Source: Linyphia triangularis (taxonomy: Eukaryota > Arthropoda > Arachnida > Araneae > Linyphiidae). From it: a stretch of 64,000 nt of DNA. The stretch lies in NCBI GenBank assembly GCA_963978545.1, contig OZ021732.1:49362059-49426058 (forward strand), in the 5' to 3' direction. Shown here in pieces: positions 59,801-64,000 of this stretch (positions are counted from its first letter, which is position 1; each line of letters begins with the position of its first letter). Position numbers and translations under genes: made by a program. The notes under the pieces were generated by a model that had not been told where the DNA came from, searched no databases, and was given only the letters and a program-made list of their open reading frames with translations.

Positions 59801-61530
59801 TGGTATAATTAAACTTTTATAGTTCCAACGAAAAGGTTATCTAAATATGTGGCTTTGTTTCAATATGCTCAAAACTTTAAATAACATGTAAAAAAAAAAC
59901 CATGCCAACATTTCCACAATGTTTGATGAACTCAACCGAAGAACGTGGGATCAATTAAAAATATTTTGCGTAATGTATCAAAAAGCTTTAATTGCAAAAG
60001 AATTTTAACTGTGCCGGTTTGAAGCTTTAAAACATTTTAGCTGCACCGCCGGACTTTCATAAAAGCTGTAGAAATTTTTTTCCCTACACATTTTGAGCTG
60101 GTAAAGTAGCTCAAACTTTTCTTTTAAGCTCAACTTCTTTTACGGATGGTAAATATGTAACTAAGTAAAGAGAGTTTTTAATACTAATTTTATTGCAAAA
60201 TGTTTCATGACTTTGCTTTTAATTTTTTATATAAATTCTTTTATGTTGATGAACTTTGTTGTGCAACATTTAACTAAGTATTAGACATCCCAAATGGAAT
60301 TTTGCAAATTAAGTGTATGAGATTGTTAAGAAGTCATCAAAGGATATTCTATCAAGAAAGGGTGACGCATTAAGTTAATATCTGCCAAATGGTGCAATCC
60401 TGCGGCTCCTTCGGAATTTATTGTTATTATCCATTATTTTGAATGCTGCGATTTCTCTGTCGTATTATGTTCGCACTTACTGTACTATAAAAGCTAGCAT
60501 TGCGAGAAGCAACATGTCAGGAAGAGAGCGAATTTTACCATATTGGACACGCAATTCTTTTTCATGTTGACACACGTTGCAATTTTTACCTTGAAAAGAG
60601 ATACTTTTTGATACTTTTTTTTGTCAGAAATATCAAAATAATCGACGTTTATATCAAAATAATCTAGGCTTATTAACTTTGAGAGTATTAATAGCATAGA
60701 AGAGGGTAACTTATTCTTCAACATTGCACATCACATACGTAGAAGAACTTACTTATAATGTGAAGAAACCAGATTGTATTCGTTAAGTTCCAACCTTGGG
60801 ACAAGAGTGAGTTAAGTATACATTAAGAAGTTCACCTTAAAGAATTTAAGGTAAATGGAAAAGTAGCAATACGTTCTGATTTATTATCTATGGGAATTTC
60901 GGACATTATGGAAGTCGGGAAACTTGGAATAGACAGGTAATATAGAATACCTAGGCTTCTCCCCGGTCGTGCTTCTGCCAAGTGAGAATACCATAAAGTA
61001 CTTCTGAATTCAGCCATAATACTTTACATTGAATGTAGTTCATTGTTGTTTCATTTTCATGAGATATCTGAAGTTAAGTTTCCAAGACTGTATTAGTTTT
61101 AAAAGTTTGACTTATTATTTTGAAACAAAAGGTAAGTTATGTAGTAGTTTTTCATGTAGTGCTCATTTCTCAGATCGCCAATAAGGCGTGTCGGATTGCG
61201 TGGAATTCTATGCTACTGTTTTTTTTCTTCTTGTTTTTTTCTTCTCTGGGCCCATTTTTATTATGTCAGTGAGGAGAATGCAGACAATATTTCTAATTTT
61301 TAAAAATAAGCGAAACTATAAAAGTTCATAAGAAATGTTCTTGCCAAATTTAGTTTATTTAAAAACTGCATCTCGTCACAAATATTTAAAATTTGTATTC
61401 ATTTTGGTTATGGGGTTTTAAATAATTTCAACGAGGATGGAGGGGGGGGGGTGAGTTGAAATATCTGATCCCTGAATTATCTGGTCAGGGGCATCACACC
61501 TGGTCACAAAAACTGAACTTTTTTGAGCTA
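56802..61530. other. AT-rich spacer
   Basis: Contains A20 near 56,960 and AATTAAAATTAAAT-type simple sequence near 58,050-58,110. Small frames at 59.4, 60.5 and 60.9 kb have no recognised domain. No repeat pair or gene seen. Confidence 0.35.
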
Positions 61531-61860
61531 TTCAAGTTCCTCTATTATAAACAAGAAGAGAGATGCCGAGCACCATCTCACATCCACCTGTGTCTGTCTT
61601 TCGCCATCCACCTGAGCGTTGTTTGTTGTTTGTAAACAGGGACCACTTCAAGCAAAACATGAAGGTCAAAGGTGCCAACTCCCTTCTCCCACTGTGGGCG
61701 GGTTGTGCACGTGGCAGAGCCCCCTCCCCCCCTAAAACTCTCTTAAAAGAAAAGGGGTTGTGATTTACAGGTGAAAGATCCTGGGATAAGGTTGTATTTG
61801 GGTCTGGAGAAATCATTGAGGGAAAAGTTTGGGAGCGAGGCGGTGAAGGAGGAAAGGGGG
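61530..61860. promoter_or_regulatory. GC-richer island with a DR1-like motif
   Basis: Composition and CpG/C-tract content differ from the surroundings. AGGTCA-A-AGGTGC at 61,663-61,675 is one base from a DR1 nuclear-receptor site, and CACGTG occurs at about 61,709. Open frames on both strands lack domains. A regulatory element or exon is possible but unproven. Confidence 0.25.
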
Positions 61861-63873
61861 GTACGATAAAGGTTTTTAATTTTTTTAACCACTTCAGATT
61901 TTTGAAAAACTAGGATGCCTGTGTCTTGAATCATTTTGGATGTGGGAGATCTTAGTGAACAGATTTTAAGGAAACCGGAAAAAAGTGCTACATTAATATA
62001 GTTTAAAAGATAAGAGTATCCGCTTGATAATTATTGATGATGTATTGAAGCGACTAATGTTTTAGTAAATGATTACCAATTCGTTTATTGTGGTAAAAAT
62101 GGCTCTAGCAATAGATTTTCATACTACTCAGAAATACAAGTACATAACAAGTACAGTACATACTTCATAACAAGTCGTTTGGGGGAATGATGTGAAGTAA
62201 AATAGAAAGGTTGTCTTAACACTATTATAATGGGCATTAAAATTTAAACTGGTGTACAGCCAAAATCACCAAGTGCATAATTATTTAAATATGTTTTAAC
62301 ATAGTAATTATCAATAACCGTTAATCCTGGTGTGACCCAGCCGTGACCCATGTGTCAATAACCGTAATAATAATCAATCATAACTGTAAAGCGATACTGC
62401 AGGGCACGAATTCAAATAAATACACACACTCTGCGCTTAAGAAAATAATAGACTAAATTATATTTTATTTATGACCAAAGAAAATTACAACTCTCTAACT
62501 CGGAGATAAAGGACCCTATCTTCATTATTGCTAAATACACATGAGAGCTGTCAAAGTTAAGCAACTGCTGCTATCTTAATGCTATTGTTACTCTTTAAAA
62601 TTGAATATCATCAATACAAATCCTTGTGCGAGAGTGTTGTAAACTACTAGCATTAAAAACACATAACATGCATAATATACAATCATATAACCTGAAAATT
62701 CAAAACATAGAGATAGTGTCATTCACCTCTGATGACATACGGAAATGTATGATGTTAAGTGTTTTTCGTAAATCAATGTGTTTTTCATAATATTATATGT
62801 CATAAGTATACAGTCAACAGAACGTGATTCTGAAGTTTACAAATGTTAAGTCATATTTTACAAGTAACCACACTATACACACTGTGTACAATCGTTTGTC
62901 GTTCTGATGAAAAATGTGTGGAACATTAAAAAGCGGTGAAAGTCAGGTGCGGGCAAACATCCGAGAAATGTCAACACTGGCACACCTGTATACAGTAAAC
63001 AGTGAAAAATGTTCGAAAAGTAATCGTTTTCCTGAGAACGATGGTCACGTGAGCGGACCTCCTTCGTTATGCCCTTTTTACACGCCCCTTATCCACAAAT
63101 GTGTTTTCATAGAAATACACGCATTCCACACCTGAGTTACTGAGCGCGCGATTTGCTGTTTATAACATTTGAGATCTGTTTGATTTTCATTGCCTGCTAC
63201 GATTTCCATGCAGAGCTTAGAATCAAGCCACTTTTGCACTGCGCAAAAAATAAGTAACACAATTTATTAAAAACACACATTTCTTACTTTAGACTAACGA
63301 AAGGAAATGGTGTTGTTATCCAAACACCAGAACTCGATGGTTTAAAAATGCAAATTGAAATGTGTTGAGGTTTAACAATAAAATTCTTTGGAATACTAAA
63401 TAACATTGTTTACATAACGATCGATTGTTGCTTCATGTAAACAAGTCTTAAACATTGCAAAACTACTTTAGCAAAATATAAATAGAAGAGGGTTGTTATT
63501 TTAGTCAACTTTAAAATTCGGGATACTAGAAATGCCAAAGAAAAGAAGGCAATCAAAACAATGCATTCTGTTCAAGTCTAATTTGCAGCAGTAGGAAGAA
63601 AAATTTCTTACTTGGGTTATCTACTAATTTTAAAGTGTAATTTAACATGCTTCTTTATAATTTTTTAGAGAATTAAAATGTTTTAAAATCTTTTATACTA
63701 TGTAAATGAAACATGTTTTTCCACTAGTTTCTTAACATTTCGAGAAAGTTTTCTGAGAAATGTGTATATTCATATACTATATAATTTAATATTTTTTTTT
63801 TCATAAATTGCTTTAGTATTTTGACACATTATTGTGTGCCTCAATTAAATGCAGGCATCCAAATATATATGCA
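61861..63873. other. AT-rich spacer
   Basis: A less AT-rich patch at 62,910-63,150 contains another CACGTG (about 63,046). No gene recognised. The last base is the A of the Helitron target. Confidence 0.3.
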
Positions 63874-64000
63874 TCTATAATAATAAAACAAGCTGTGTGT
63901 CTGTCTGTGGCTCTGTGGATCTATAGAAACCTACTTAAAATTGGAGAAGAGCTCTGAAATTTTCAGCATAAGTAGTTTTGGCCTTCTAATTGTATACATC
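63874..64000 (+). mobile_element. Helitron 5' end, cut by the window edge
   Basis: TCTATAATAATAAAACAAGC then TGTGTGTCTGTCTGTG, preceded by A (63,873): the expected Helitron start. From about 63,930 it contains, inverted, the unit found in tandem at 9,001-9,612 (AAATTTTCAGCATAAGTAGT, TTTGGCCTTCTAATTG). Confidence 0.75.

Noticed and set aside
63532..63594. Short ORF starting MPKKRRQSK as an NLS-bearing microprotein
   Set aside because: Only about 20 codons, no conservation evidence, and a basic run is common by chance in A-rich DNA.
1..64000. CRISPR arrays, bacterial operons or integrated prokaryotic DNA
   Set aside because: Tandem repeats here are long, diverged and lack regular spacers; the genes show introns and animal transposon structure.

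Overview
The window is nuclear DNA from an eukaryote, very AT-rich and gene-poor. It has intron-split C2H2 zinc-finger exons, long homopolymer runs and many animal-type transposons. An arthropod, probably a chelicerate such as a spider, is my best guess. That rests on base composition, element types and general resemblance only; no marker in the window settles it. There are no bacterial features (no operons, ribosome binding sites or CRISPR).

Host genes are few. At the left, two alternative-looking terminal exons (3,430-3,719 and 6,461-6,780) each encode three C2H2 fingers and begin in the same splice phase, as expected of a transcription-factor gene whose DNA-binding end is swapped by splicing; the shared upstream exons are outside the window. 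At 41.1-41.6 kb one exon carries a short upstream ORF and a complete 135-residue single-pass membrane protein with a PPxY motif. Its 3' flank holds decayed copies of the CDS end. A GC-richer stretch at 34.5-34.75 kb ending in a consensus splice donor could be its first exon. Two other GC/CpG-rich islands (20.94-21.26 and 22.74-22.93 kb) are promoter or exon candidates without a proven gene.

Most of what can be recognised is mobile DNA, often nested: (i) a 5.4-kb CACTA-like element (12,781-18,228) with dense subterminal repeats, containing a 5'-truncated non-LTR retrotransposon tail, a tRNA-derived SINE and a pogo-type MITE; (ii) hAT or hAT-like elements at 704-1,081, 29,138-29,840, 38,943-40,823, 46,542-48,092 and 51,699-54,387, the last with a broken ZBED-type transposase split by a SINE; (iii) a complete non-autonomous Helitron at 37,035-38,121 and Helitron ends at 8,582, about 38,640 and 63,874; (iv) a Tc1 remnant at 50.57-51.13 kb; (v) two LTR-type fragments; (vi) several MITEs; (vii) four SINE insertions with exact target-site duplications, one only 54 bp long.

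The most unusual component is a dispersed family built from 145-160-bp tandem units, present in six places on both strands (10.1, 18.3, 19.0, 19.6, 26.75 and 35.75 kb). It shares a terminal motif and, in three copies, a tail. I do not recognise it. The remaining stretches are low-complexity intergenic or intronic DNA where I see no supportable gene.
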